Source: Leptodactylus fallax (lineage: Eukaryota; Chordata; Amphibia; Anura; Leptodactylidae). From it: 64,000 nt of DNA. The stretch is taken from positions 3,402,501-3,466,500 of the forward strand of contig CAMRHE010000011.1 in NCBI GenBank assembly GCA_947044405.1, given 5' to 3'. Numbering within the stretch: the first letter of the stretch is position 1; each line of letters begins with the position of its first letter. Below, piece after piece: positions 10,414 to 19,745 of this stretch. The notes beneath the pieces were generated by a model that saw nothing but the letters and a program-made list of their open reading frames with translations, did not search any database and was not told the origin of the DNA. The position numbers were made by a program, and so were the translations under genes.

Positions 10414-11582
10414 AAATAGCAATAATCCAAGAAAGAAAAGTAAGAAAGCACTCAAAATAATAAAAAATACAAAAGGAATTTTATTGAAGTACAAAAACAG
10501 TATAAAAATACAAGACAGAAACAACAGTACAAATACCTATGTCAGCATATGTAACACGAAAGAGGCAGAGGCTGAATAGTATAAATATATATAAGGGAGA
10601 TAACATACAACCATGCATAAAATATATAGCAGTATATAAATGCAAGGGGTACTAATGGTTAGTAAAGAGCAAGTGCATATATAAAACCCCTATATAAATA
10701 CCCAATGTATCACACTATACATGTATTTTGCAAAGTAAACTACATGGTATAAGATCCAAACCTACCCATGACATAAATGCCGCTGCCTGCCGACAAAACC
10801 CATGAGAGAGGCAGAGGCCAAGCAATACAAACAAATATGAGGGAGACAACATACACCCATGCATAAAGTATATAGCAGTGTATAAATACAGAGGGCACTG
10901 ATGGTTAATACAAAGCAGACGAAGGCTTTGTGTGCCGAAACGTGCGTTGGGCTTTGTCAGCAGGCAGCGGCATTTGTGTCATGGGTATGTTTGGACCTTA
11001 TACCATGTAGCTTACTCTGCAGGATGCATGTTTAGTGTGATACATTGGGCATTTATATAGGGGTTTTATATATGCACTTGCTTTGTATTAACCATCAGTG
11101 CCCTCTGTATTTATACACTGCTATATACTTTATGCATGGGTGTATGTTGTCTCCCTCATATTTGTTTGTATTGCTTGGCCTCTGCCTCTCTCATGGGTTT
11201 TGTCGGCAGGCAGCGGCATTTATGTCATGGGTAGGTTTGGATCTTATACCATGTAGTTTACTTTGCAAAATACATGTATAGTGTGATACATTGGGTATTT
11301 ATATAGGGGTTTTATATATGCACTTGCTCTTTACTAACCATTAGTACCCCTTGCATTTATATACTGCTATATATTTTATGCATGGTTGTATGTTATCTCC
11401 CTTATATATATTTATACTAATCAGCCTCTGCCTCTTTCGTGTTACATATGCTGACATAGGTATTTGTACTGTTGTTTCTGTCTTGTATTTTTATACTGTT
11501 TTTGTACTTCAATAAAATTCCTTTTGTATTTTTTATTATTTTGAGTGCTTTCTTACTTTTCTTTCTTGGATTATTGCTATTT
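10414..11582. repeat. Large inverted repeat: ~500-bp arms, ~165-bp loop
   Basis: The left arm 10414-10915 is the near-perfect reverse complement of the right arm 11081-11582. Both ends of both arms share one symmetry axis at about 10998, so the arms are collinear with almost no net indel. The right half also contains a direct duplication of about 245 bp: copy one starts near 10955 (GTCAGCAGGCAGCGGCATTT) and copy two near 11200 (GTCGGCAGGCAGCGGCATTT). A hammerhead-like motif lies in the loop next to the left arm. An AATAAA lies at 11511-11516, about 570 bp downstream of that motif. Reading frames in the two arms encode the same lysine-rich peptide in opposite directions, a by-product of the symmetry. 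Penelope-like elements often occur as partly inverted, partly tandem copies, but that assignment is an inference. Confidence 0.85.
10903..10956 (+). ncRNA. Hammerhead-ribozyme-like motif, copy b (core mutated)
   Basis: CAGACGA (10916-10922) replaces CUGANGA with a U-to-A change at position 4. A GGC/GCC stem II follows, then GAAAC (10937-10941) and GTGCGTT. Stem III can form as ACG/CGT. ACAAAG upstream and CTTTGT downstream (10952-10957) can form stem I with a GGG bulge. The core substitution makes self-cleavage unlikely for this copy. Confidence 0.4.
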
Positions 11583-11749
11583 GTTGGTAGTAAGAGCATG
11601 ATTTGTAGAGGGTTTCACTATGATAGATTTGGAGACAACACTTGTTGTTTATAAAATTTTCTCCAAGTTTCTATCTTCATGTTATGTGCTATGAAGTTTG
11701 TTTTATACAAATAAATAAAGTTGCATAAGCCGGTCATCAGCCAGTGTCC

Positions 11750-12285
11750 TTTCATGAACAAATCCAAGTGCCAGGGAATACAGAGTGTTGGAGAATACCT
11801 TGATAGCAGCAGTGCGGACCCAAGCAGTCAGAGACATGGACAAAAAGCCTGGTGAAAACAGGTTTTTAGCCTGTTCCGTTTATGAAAAAAAAAACATCAA
11901 AATAAAATAAACCTTACTTCAGGTACAAAAGGTAAACAAAAATGCTCGTCTGAGCTTCTAACTAAACAGAATTCCAGTCCTAACTATACGTGTGGCTTGC
12001 TTCAGCCACACAAACAAAAACAAAACATCACACGGATCTCACCAGACTCTAGTACTCCAGGACAGACCCAGGCATCTCCTCTCACTCCCAGGATCTGCTC
12101 AGAAGTGCAGGCTCTGCACTCTTTTATAGCCGCCCAGTGATGAACTGAGCACTCACACCTGGGCTGAGGTACAGTATATTGAGTACCTGCACCAGACTGA
12201 GTGATTACCAAACATAGGTGAGGAACCTGGGGTAGACATAGTGACATTCCAGCACCCTGCCTATAACCTTCACAAAAGTGTTACA
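11750..12285 (-). mobile_element. LTR-like block (retroelement class unassigned)
   Basis: Read on the minus strand, the block starts TGTAACACTTTTGTGAAGG at 12285 and contains GGCGGCTATAAAAGAG (about 12121-12136), a good TATA box. It continues through a GTGTGGCTGAAGCAAGCCAC hairpin to a T-rich stretch. TG start, TATA box and length fit an LTR of a Gypsy-like or other retroelement. The other end and a matching target duplication were not found, and no gag or pol is nearby, so at best this is a solo LTR. Confidence 0.4.
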
Positions 12286-12299
12286 CTCAGATAAAGGCA

Positions 12300-12745
12300 T
12301 CACACTCTGTGGGATAATGTGGTGGTGGTGGGGGGGTGTGAACAGATAAGGTGTTTAGATTGGTAAATGTGATAGGACTTCCTGAAGAGATTTGTCTTTA
12401 GGATGTGCTTGAAGCTGTATAAATTGGGAGTTATTCTGATTGTCCTGGGTAGCGCATTGCAGAGAAGTGGTGCAACTCAGAAGAAATCTTGGAGTCAGGA
12501 GTGGGAGGTTCTGATAATAGAGCATTTTAGACTTAGGTCATTGGCTTAATGGAAAGCACAGATTGGGTGGTAGACAGAAATAAGGGAGGAAATGTAGGGA
12601 GGTGCAGTGCCATAAAAAAATTTGTGGATGAGGGTGATAACTTTATATTTTATTTTATAGTGAATATACAGCCAATGCAGTGACTGGCACAGACCAGAGG
12701 CATCCGTGCAGCATTTAGACAGATATGAGCCTGGTTGCTGCATTC
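12300..12745 (-). pseudogene. L2-type LINE ORF2 C-terminal fragment
   Basis: On the minus strand the reading CQSLHWLYIHYKIKYKVITL, then GTAPPYISSLISVYHP and, after a frameshift, ALPRTIRITPNLYSFKH matches the C-terminus of L2-like LINEs. The family pattern is HWLPVRYRI.FKI, then LAPSYL..L..PY, then LWN.LP..IR. Stops and a frameshift break it. The poly(A) end of the larger L1-like LINE lies about 20 bp away. Confidence 0.65.
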
Positions 12746-12767
12746 AGAATAGATTGTAGAGGGGAGA

Positions 12768-13698
12768 GTTTTGTTTTTTTTTTAAACTCGTTTTATTGAA
12801 AAGAGTACAACATGTTAACAAGCACAAATAGAAAGTACAAGCAAATCAATATAGGTACAGATTAAGTACAAAGTAGCTTGTCACACAAGTCGATTAACAA
12901 CCAGGTAAGAAAAAGACTAAAACAGTCAGAACAGTGCTGCGAAGTCCAGTACATGAACATAAGAATCATAAAACAGCAAACAATCCAGAAGAGAGTCCAA
13001 GCAGGGGAGCCAATAGGAAGATGGTGAATAATCTTTCTGAAATTTATTAGGACAGCCCCTTTATACACCATTCAATTGTAAGGGAGGATCAAATTAATTA
13101 ATTTCCTACACATTGACAAAGAAGTTGGTCGAGGAGCCATCCAGAGTAAGGTGATGGCTTTTCTGGCTAAGAATAGGGACTCCCGCAAGAATATACGAGA
13201 ATGGTGTGGCCAGAGTTCTTCATCTAAGATACCAAATAAGCAGATTTCAGGAGTGAGTGGAACAGGGGCACTTAATACCTCCAATACTAGAGCCACAACC
13301 TCCGTCCAAAAACCTTTAATAACCGGACAGTCCCAAATCATGTGCCAGAAATCAGAGTAATTAGCTGTGAATTGTAGACACCCAGGGTGCTGTAAGCACC
13401 CCATCTTATGCAGGTGAGCAGGAGTCAAATAGCTTTGATGCAAAGAAATATATTTGAATCATCTTATTATTAGCAGACGGGGATACATATAGGGATGATT
13501 CCTGAAGTTCCTAATAAGTGTCATCGGTAAGGGTAGGAATTTGGGTACGCCACTTCAGCAAGGCAGGGACAGCCGAACGGGATACCTTGACCTGTATAAG
13601 ATGGGCATATAAACCTGAAATGAGACCCTGTTGGGCCTGGGACCTCAGTACACCAATAAGAGGGTAGGCAGATACACATACATCTGGTGGAGGGAACT
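12768..13698 (-). pseudogene. L1-like ORF2 C-terminal region and 3' UTR
   Basis: This is the 3' part of the split LINE. The minus-strand reading SYLTPAHLHKMGCLQHPGCL followed by FWHMIWDCPVIKGFW (13443-13300 region) is the cysteine- and tryptophan-containing C-terminal block of amphibian L1 ORF2. The 3' UTR ends in a poly(A) tail at 12770-12782. Several stops interrupt the reading between 13510 and 13443. Confidence 0.75.
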
Positions 13699-14131
13699 GC
13701 GTAGACCAGGGGTAGGCAACCTTTTTTGTTCGGCGTGCCGATTTTAATAAAAAAATCAAAGATGAGGTACTCGGAGTGCCGGTCAATAATTGTAAGTCTG
13801 ACGACCCCTAAACTAAAGTCATATACCACAAACCATAACACAGAAGTGCTGCCACCAGATGCTTTAGGACACATGCGTTTACTGCTATTTCCTGGGACGC
13901 TCCTGTACTTTCTGATTAGAAGCAATGAAAGTCCATGTGCAGCCCGCAATTAGCGGTAAATGTAAGTGTCCAGGAGCACCGTATGGCAGCACCTTATGGT
14001 GAAAACGCACTGTGTATCTGGATGCAGCTATATTTGGAACTTTTTCATTCGATGCACAAAAAAAAACAAAGCCTGAGTTTTCTGTGCAAAAACACATCCT
14101 TAGTATAGAAAACACACCGTTATACAGAATA

Positions 14132-14920
14132 ATGTCCCATAGTGGTCCCTGCACACGGTATTATGTCCCATAGTGGTCCCTGCACACGGTATTATGTCCC
14201 ATAGCGGCCACTGCACATGGTATTATGTCCCATAGCGGCCCCTGCAACATGGTATATGTCCCATAGCGGCCTCTGCACACGGTATATGTCCCATAGCGGT
14301 CCCTACACACGGTATTATGTCCCATAGCGGCCTCTGCACACAGTATTTGTCCCATAGTGGTCCCTGCACACGGTATTATGTCCCATAGCGGCCCCTGCAC
14401 ACGGCATTTGTCCCATAGCTGCCTCTGCACACAGTATTTGTCCCATAGCTGCCTCTGCACATAGTATTTGTCCCATAGTGGTCCCTGCACACGGTATTTG
14501 TCCCATAGCAGTCCCTGCACACAGTATTTGTCCCATAGCGGCCTCTGCACACAGTATTTGTCCCATAGCAGCCTCTGCACACAGTATTTGTCCCATAGCT
14601 GCCTCTGCACACAGTATTTGTCCCATAGCAGTCCCTGCACACAGTATTTGTCCCATAGCGGCCTCTGCACACGATATTTGTCCCATAGCAGCCCCTGCAC
14701 ACGGTATTATGCTCCATAGTGGCCCCTGCACACGGTATATGTCCCATAGTGGCCCCTGCACACAGCAATATGTCCCATAGTGGCCCCTGCACACTGTATT
14801 ATGCTCTATAGTGGCCCCTGCAAACGGTATTATGCTCTATAGTGGCCCCTGCACACGGTATTATGCTATATAGTGGCCCCTGCACACGGTATTATGCTCT
14901 ATAGTGGCCCCTGCACACTC
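14132..14920. repeat. 30-31-bp minisatellite, 26 units, inside the hAT element
   Basis: The unit is TGTCCCATAGCGGCC followed by TCTGCACACAGTATT, 30 or 31 bp, repeated 26 times with a few substitutions each. Neighbouring units share variants: TCTG units cluster in the middle and GCTCTATAGTGGCC units at the right edge, as in arrays that grew by local duplication. Runs of 30-bp units keep several frames open on both strands (long apparent ORFs such as WDKYCVQ repeats). These are artefacts of the repeat length, not genes. Confidence 0.95.
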
Positions 14921-15009
14921 ACTAGCTATTATTATACTGTGGGGTCTCTTCAGACCACAGAGTATAATAAGTGGAGGGCAAAGAGAGGTGATGAAACATA
15001 AAAAACAAT

Positions 15010-15232
15010 GTACTCACCATTCCACGCTCCGCAGCCGCTCTGTATCTTCGGGCGCTTCTGCCTGTAGTCAGTGACCGCTCATTGAGTCTCAGGGGTCATG
15101 TTGCGTCATTATGCGTAATGACGTCAGACGCAGACGCGACCCCTGAGGCCCTGTCAGCTGACTTCAGGCAGAAGCGCCCGAAGATAACAGAGCGGCTGCG
15201 GAGCGTGGAATGGTGAGTTACGTTGTTTTTTA
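15010..15232. repeat. CpG-rich palindrome inside the hAT element
   Basis: The left arm contains CCATTCCACGCTCCGCAGCC and GGGCGCTTCTGCCTG. The right arm contains CAGGCAGAAGCGCCC and GGCTGCGGAGCGTGGAATGG. The central part carries its own smaller palindrome around CATTATGCGTAATGACG. Arms are about 55 bp and almost perfect. The same palindrome is present at about 38575-38770 in the second copy, so it belongs to the element. Confidence 0.85.
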
Positions 15233-15435
15233 TGTTTCATCACCTCCCCGGGAGCTCCGCTTATTATAGTCGGGGGTCTGAAGAGACCCCACAGTATAAT
15301 AATAGCAGTTTCGTTTCGGCCGTGTTTGGTCCGATCGAAACTGCTGAGTGAGGAGTCCGCTGCCGTGTCAGGGGAATAAGCCTCGCGTGCCAAGAGTGGT
15401 ACGCGTGCCATAGGTTGCTGACCCCTGGCGTAGAC

Positions 15436-16007
15436 ATTGCATGCCTGATTTGGAGGAATCTGAAAAACTGTGTATGGGGGATATTGAATAATGTGCTTAG
15501 AGAGTCAAAGGTGCAGAAGTTACCCTGGTCATAAAGATCTCCCAAAGTTACAACCCCAAACTGTTCCCAGGTACGTGCATCCGCTAGGGCACGAGTTTAA
15601 GCAAACCAGAGTTATCCCATAAGGGGGTTTCACTAGGAGCATCAGTGTAGGCCGCTACATGTTTTGCCTGTCGCCAAACCTGTACCGCCAGGGTATGGAT
15701 GGGAAGAAGCTTACCTCTGTCAAATGTGGGTGCTCTAACACCGGCCACAAATTGGTTATACTTAAATAATATGCCAGGTGTACCTGGAAAGAGGATCGAG
15801 GACAACCAGGACCAGAGATATCGGAGTTGACCAGCCAAGAAGTACAAAAATAGGTCAGGAAAGGCTGCCCCACTCATGTCTTTCAGGAGCTGTGGGGTGG
15901 AAAGGCGTAGTTTGGACCTAGAGCTCCCCCAAATAAAGGGAATAAGCAGGGAGTCTAATTGTTTAAAAAGCCTGCACGGTATGGACACCACCTCATGCTC
16001 CAGGATA
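15436..16007 (-). pseudogene. L1-like ORF2 middle fragment between hAT and Tc1 insertions
   Basis: The minus-strand reading from 16007 downward gives ILEHEVVSIPCRLFKQLDSL then LIPFIWGSSRSKLRLSTPQL, the thumb and post-thumb region of L1 reverse transcriptase (family pattern IPK..FKKL..LI..FIW). It continues to GDLYDQGNFCTFDSL and FFRFLQIRHAMST at the hAT junction. One stop near 15600 interrupts it. Confidence 0.8.
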
Positions 16008-16009
16008 TA

Positions 16010-17621
16010 CAGTGGGTACGGAAAGTATTCAGACCCCTTTAAATTTTTCACTCGTTGTTTCACTGCAGCCTTTTGCTAAAAGTGAAAAAGTTCATTTTAT
16101 TTCTCGTTAATGTACACTCAGCACCCCATCTTGACAAAAAAAAACAGAAATGTAGATATTTTTGCAAATTTATTAAAAAAAGAAAAACTGAAATATCACA
16201 TGGTCATAAGTATTCAGACCCTTTGCTGTGACACTCATATTTAACTCAAATGCTGTCCATTTCCTTCTGATCCTCCTTGAGATGGTTCTACTCCTTCATT
16301 GGAGTCCAGCTGTGTTTAATTAAACTGATTGGACTTGATTAGGAAAGGCACACACCTTTCTATATAAGACCTCACAGCTCACAGTGCATGTCAGAGCAAA
16401 TGAGAATCATGAGGTCAAAGGAACTGCCCAAGGAGCTCAGAGACAGAATTGTGACAAGGCACAGATCTGGCCAAGGTTACAAAAAACTTCTGCAGCACTC
16501 AAGGTTTCTAAGAGCACAGTGGCCTCCATAATCCTTAAATGGAAGACGTTTGGGACAACCAGAACTCTTCCTAGACCTGGCCGTCCAGCCAAACTGAGCC
16601 TTGGTGAGAGAGGTAAAGAAGAACCCAAAGATCACTGTGGCTGAGCTCCAGAGATGCAGTAGGGAGATGTGAGAAAGGTCCACAAAGTCAGCTATCACTG
16701 AAGCCCTCCACCAGTCGGGGCTTTATGGCAGAGTGGCCCGAAGGAAGCCTCTCCTCAATGCAAGACATATGAAAGTCCGCATAGAGTTTGCCAAAAAACA
16801 CATGAAGGACTCCCAGACTATGAGAAATAACATTCTCTGGTCTAATGAGACGAAGATTGAACTTTTTGGCGTTAATTCTAAGCGGCATGTGTGGAGAAAA
16901 CCAGGCACTGCTCATCACCTGCCCAATACAATCCCAACAGTGAAACATGGTGGTGGCAGAATCATGCTATGGGGGTGTTTTTCAGCTGCAGGGACAGGAC
17001 AACTGGTTACAATTGAAGGAAAGATGAATGCGGCCAAGTACAGAGATATCCTGGAAGAAAACCTCTTCCAGAGTGCTCTGGACCTCAGACTGGGCCGAAG
17101 GTTCACCTTCCAACAAGACAATGACCCTAAGCACACAGCTAAAATAACAAAGGAGTGGCTTCAGAACAACTCTGTGACCATTCTTGACTGGCCCAGCCAG
17201 AACCCTGACCTCAACCCAATTGAGCATCTCTGGAGAGACCTGAAAATGGCTGTCCACCAACGTTCACCATCCAACCTGACGGAACTGGAGAGGATCTGCA
17301 AGGAAGAATGGCAGAGGATCCCCAAATCCCAATGTGAAAAACTGCATCATTCCCAAGAAGACTCATGGCTGTACTAGCTCAAAAGGGTGCTTCTACTCAA
17401 TACTGAGCAAAGGTCTGAATACTTATGACCATGTGATATTTCAGTTTTTCTTTTTTAATAAATTTGCAAAAATATCTACATTTCTGTTTTTTTCTATCAA
17501 GATGGGGTGCTGAGTGTACATTAATGAGAAATAAAATGAACTTTTTTGCTTTTAGCAAATGGCTGCAAAGAAACAAAGAGTGAAAAATTTAAAGGGGTCT
17601 GAATACTTTCCGTACCCACTG
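16010..17621 (+). mobile_element. Tc1 element with IR/DR ends (1612 bp)
   Basis: Ends are CAGTGGGTACGGAAAGTATT and its exact complement at 17602-17621, flanked by the TA target duplication (16008-16009 and 17622-17623). Terminal repeats are about 205 bp. Each holds two direct repeats sharing AAGTATTCAGACC (outer near 16023, inner near 16208), the IR/DR layout of Sleeping Beauty-type elements. A broken transposase runs left to right. It sits in the L1-like LINE in the opposite sense. Confidence 0.97.
16388..17420 (+). pseudogene. Tc1 transposase, inactivated
   Basis: The product would be a DD34E cut-and-paste transposase acting on this element's ends. A first block in one frame (from the ATG at 16408: KELPKELRDRIVTRHRSGQG) shifts frame near 16485 to SAALKVSKSTVASIILKWK and GRPAKL, the GRPR-like hinge. 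Another shift follows near 16615, and an in-frame TGA lies at about 16670. From 16733 a 214-codon frame carries the catalytic domain: [24 protein letters not shown] and [11 protein letters not shown]. The first catalytic aspartate is lost: WSDETK reads WSNETK (AAT at 16844-16846). A shift near 17345 removes the normal C-terminal end. At least three frame breaks, one stop and a dead active site make it non-functional. Confidence 0.93.
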
Positions 17622-18779
17622 TATAAACATTTAGGGAGAACCACCATCTTAATCAGATTTATCCACCCAACCACTGATAGAGGCAGAGCCCCCCAGACCT
17701 TGAACTTAGCTCTAAAATGGCCAAGAAGTGGGTATACATTTAGACTTAAAAAATTACTATGATTATTAGAGATGTGAATATCCAGATATTTACAGGTGTC
17801 AACTATCCAAAGGCCACAAATATATCCTTCAACCTCCATCGGCAGCCGCCCGGCAATGGACATAAATGACGACTTGGACCAGTTAGTACGAAGCCCAGAA
17901 TAAACATCAAACCTGTCAATCAAAGCCATAGCCCTGGGGAGTGTTACAGCGAGATCAGACATAAATAGTAGGAGGTTGTCTGCATATAAGGCCGTTCTCT
18001 CCTCCCGGGAACCTATTTTCACGCCTTCATACAGTAGGTCTGTCCGGAGAATAATAGCTAGAGGTTCTAACGCTAGCACAAATAGTAAATGAGACAAGAG
18101 GCATCCTTGATGGGTCCCCCAGTGCAAGGAAACTTGTGGAGATAAGGCACCATTAATAGAAAGTGCTGCCTTAGGAGATTGATACAAAAGAGTAATCCAA
18201 GTAATAAACATGTCCCCAAACCCAAACTGCTTTAAAACTTGAAGAAGAAAGGGCCATTCCACATAGTCAAAGGCCTTGTTGGCGTCCAGAGATGCTATTG
18301 CCCAGTCTTGCTGGAGGGCCTCCCCAATTTGAGACACAACCTGGACCCGCCTAAGATTATCAGAAGTGGATTTGCCCGGCATGAAACCAGATTGATCTGG
18401 GTTAATTAAGTCCAATATAACAGTATTCAACCTATTCTCCAATATTTTCGTAAGTAATTTATAATCTATATTCAGGAGCGAGATAGGTCGATATGACCCA
18501 CAGTCCAGCGGATCCTTGTCTGGTTTAAGGAGTAGAACAATAGTAGCATCATAAAAAGAATCCGGTAGAGTGCGGGCCAAGTAAGCTGCCTGGTAACATT
18601 GCAATAGAACAGGAAGCAATTTATCCTGGTACTGCTCATACACCTCCACCGGTATACCGTCCGGACCCGGTGATTTACCTCTGGCCGTATCCTCCAGCTT
18701 AAGGGATGAATCTAAAAATTCACGTTGTTCTACAGTCAAAGTCGGGAAGGGAACTATAGTCAAATATTGGGTGAGATTC
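17552..18779 (-). pseudogene. L1-like reverse transcriptase domain (5' of the Tc1 insertion)
   Basis: A frame of about 400 codons runs from 18763 to the Tc1 junction; its last 25 or so codons lie in Tc1 DNA. It would copy LINE RNA into DNA at a nicked target. Visible in order, with residues counted from the codon at 18763: GKSPGPDGIP (29-38), YRPISLLNIDYKLLTKILEN (91-110), motif A SLDANKAFDYVEW (158-170, catalytic D160), motif B GTHQGCLLSHLLF (216-228; family GTRQGCPLSPLLF), and motif C YADN (260-263). Motif C is normally YADD. The second aspartate is AAC here (17975-17977 on the minus strand), so polymerisation should be lost. The reading extends upstream as NLTQYL to about 18779, where another insertion begins. 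Confidence 0.9.
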
Positions 18780-19345
18780 TAAGTTGAGCTATATAACAAT
18801 ATGACTGATAGAATGCAAATGAAAGTTCTAGACCTTAAATTTGAGAAAAAGAGGCTGAGAATATATGTGCCATTCTAAACCTTCATCAGAGCAGTACATT
18901 ATGCTACATCATCACCTGATGAACCTGTAGTCGGGGGAAACGCGTCGAGAAAAACTTTGACCTTTTTGTCCTAATAATGCTGCTGTATATGATCTTCCCC
19001 TCGAGTTAGATCCCTTTTATCTCCAGCTGAAGTTATTTTTGAATCCTAGGAGATATGTATGGAGTTTTTACCCAGTCTAGTATATGGGATCACTCCTAAT
19101 ATACCCAACACTCCTGTCCTGTGTTAATCATTGGCTTCCTCACCACTAGAGGTCACCTTCTTTGATTAAGGAGGAGTGGGGTATATGTCCTACATTCCTT
19201 GCTTTATGCAGATCTGATATTTACATATTTTTAATCACAAATGCACATTATATCACGGAAGTTTAGTCATAATTTTTTATTTTTCATTTAATAAATGTTA
19301 AGTTTTATATTTATAGGAAATTAGATTTCCTTCTCCTATTAGTTA
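18780..19345 (+). mobile_element. Insertion carrying a hammerhead-like motif (Penelope-like candidate)
   Basis: This block interrupts the L1-like ORF2 between NLTQYL (ending near 18779) and QFHASTQDLN (near 19346), so it is a discrete later insertion of about 565 bp. It contains CTGATGA...GAAACGCGTC at 18916-18946 and ends with TTTAATAAATGTTAAGTTTT near 19290-19309. A comparable motif-to-AATAAA layout is seen at 25921 and 30637. No protein is encoded. No clear target duplication was found. Assignment to Penelope-like elements rests on the hammerhead-like motif and is an inference. Confidence 0.5.
18905..18955 (+). ncRNA. Hammerhead-ribozyme-like motif, copy e
   Basis: Both invariant cores are exact: CTGATGA (18916-18922) and GAAA (18937-18940). 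AC/GT can form a two-pair stem III around GC, leaving GTC (18944-18946) as the cleavage triplet. Stem II (CC/GG around TGTAGTC) and stem I (first C-G pair only, then a mismatch) look weak, so activity is doubtful. Confidence 0.4.
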
Positions 19346-19745
19346 AGATCCTGAGTAGAGGCATGAAATTGGGACTGATAAAGGGGAGGAGTAGTATTGA
19401 TGGAATCTATTTCGGATAGCCACACTATCAGTCAGAACTATCTCCTCCGCTGATTTAATTCTTAGAATGGCTGGAGAAGCTGTGTTATAATGGATGAGAT
19501 GGGCTAGGAGACTACTGGACTGATTTCCAAATTCATAGAACCTTTGTTTATTGAAAAACTGGGACCTACGAGCTTTATCATGAAGGACATGTAGGTATTA
19601 TCTGCCTAATTGAAGCCATGTGGTTCTAGACTCATCACAAGGATTGGCAATGTATGCTGCTTCTAACGAAGCACACCTATCAGCCAGGTCCTTTTCCAAG
19701 GAGGAGGATTTCCTCTTAATATACGAAATGGATGACTTGAGACAT
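19346..19745 (-). pseudogene. L1-like ORF2 endonuclease-RT linker
   Basis: The minus-strand reading runs KRKSSSLEKDLADRCASLEA, then QFFNKQRFYEFGNQSSSLLA, then SAEEIVLTDSVAIRNRFHQY. This is the L1 block with the pattern FYE.GNK...LLA and I...G...TD...I...F..FY. One TAA stop interrupts it near 19598. It joins the reverse transcriptase across the insertion at 18780-19345. Confidence 0.8.

Larger units (their letters stand above)
13707..15427. mobile_element. Non-autonomous hAT element with internal minisatellite
   Basis: Ends are CAGGGGTAGGCAACC (13707) and GGTTGCTGACCCCTG (to 15427), imperfect inverted repeats of hAT type. The 8-bp target duplication GCGTAGAC is perfect (13699-13706 and 15428-15435). 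No transposase is present. Inside are the 26-unit minisatellite at 14132-14920 and a CpG-rich palindrome at about 15010-15230. Two copies of a TTATTATACT...AGTATAATAA hairpin lie at about 14930-14976 and 15259-15304. The element sits inside the L1-like LINE, so it is younger. A related copy in opposite orientation lies at 38380-39612. Confidence 0.92.
12768..19745 (-). mobile_element. L1-like LINE, 5'-truncated, split by three later insertions
   Basis: Minus-strand ORF2 can be followed from the endonuclease-RT linker to a poly(A) tail. The linker (about 19745-19346) reads SSLEKDLADRCASLEAAYIA and NKQRFYEFGN. The fingers, palm and thumb follow (18779-17624), then the rest of the ORF (16007-15436), then the C-terminal region (13698-13072). 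The 3' UTR ends with CAATAAAACGAGTTT and a T run at 12770-12782 on the plus strand. Insertions are 18780-~19345 (hammerhead-motif element), 16010-17621 (Tc1) and 13707-15427 (hAT). Removing the Tc1 joins LPKCLY to ILEHEVVSIP, and removing the hAT joins RHAMST to QFPPPDV, so host order is clear. No endonuclease is visible. Stops and a mutated catalytic motif make it inactive. Confidence 0.85.

Noticed and set aside
10331..10579. Lysine-rich 82-codon frame and its twin at 11417-11599 on the other strand as paired genes
   Set aside because: The identical peptides on opposite strands result from the inverted repeat. The underlying DNA is A-rich and non-coding in character.
14161..14794. Several overlapping frames of 100-180 codons on both strands encoding WDKYCVQ- and SHSGPCTQYL-like repeats
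   Set aside because: They arise because the minisatellite unit is mostly 30 bp, a multiple of three, so every frame without a stop in one unit stays open. Three frames on one strand and two on the other are open at once.
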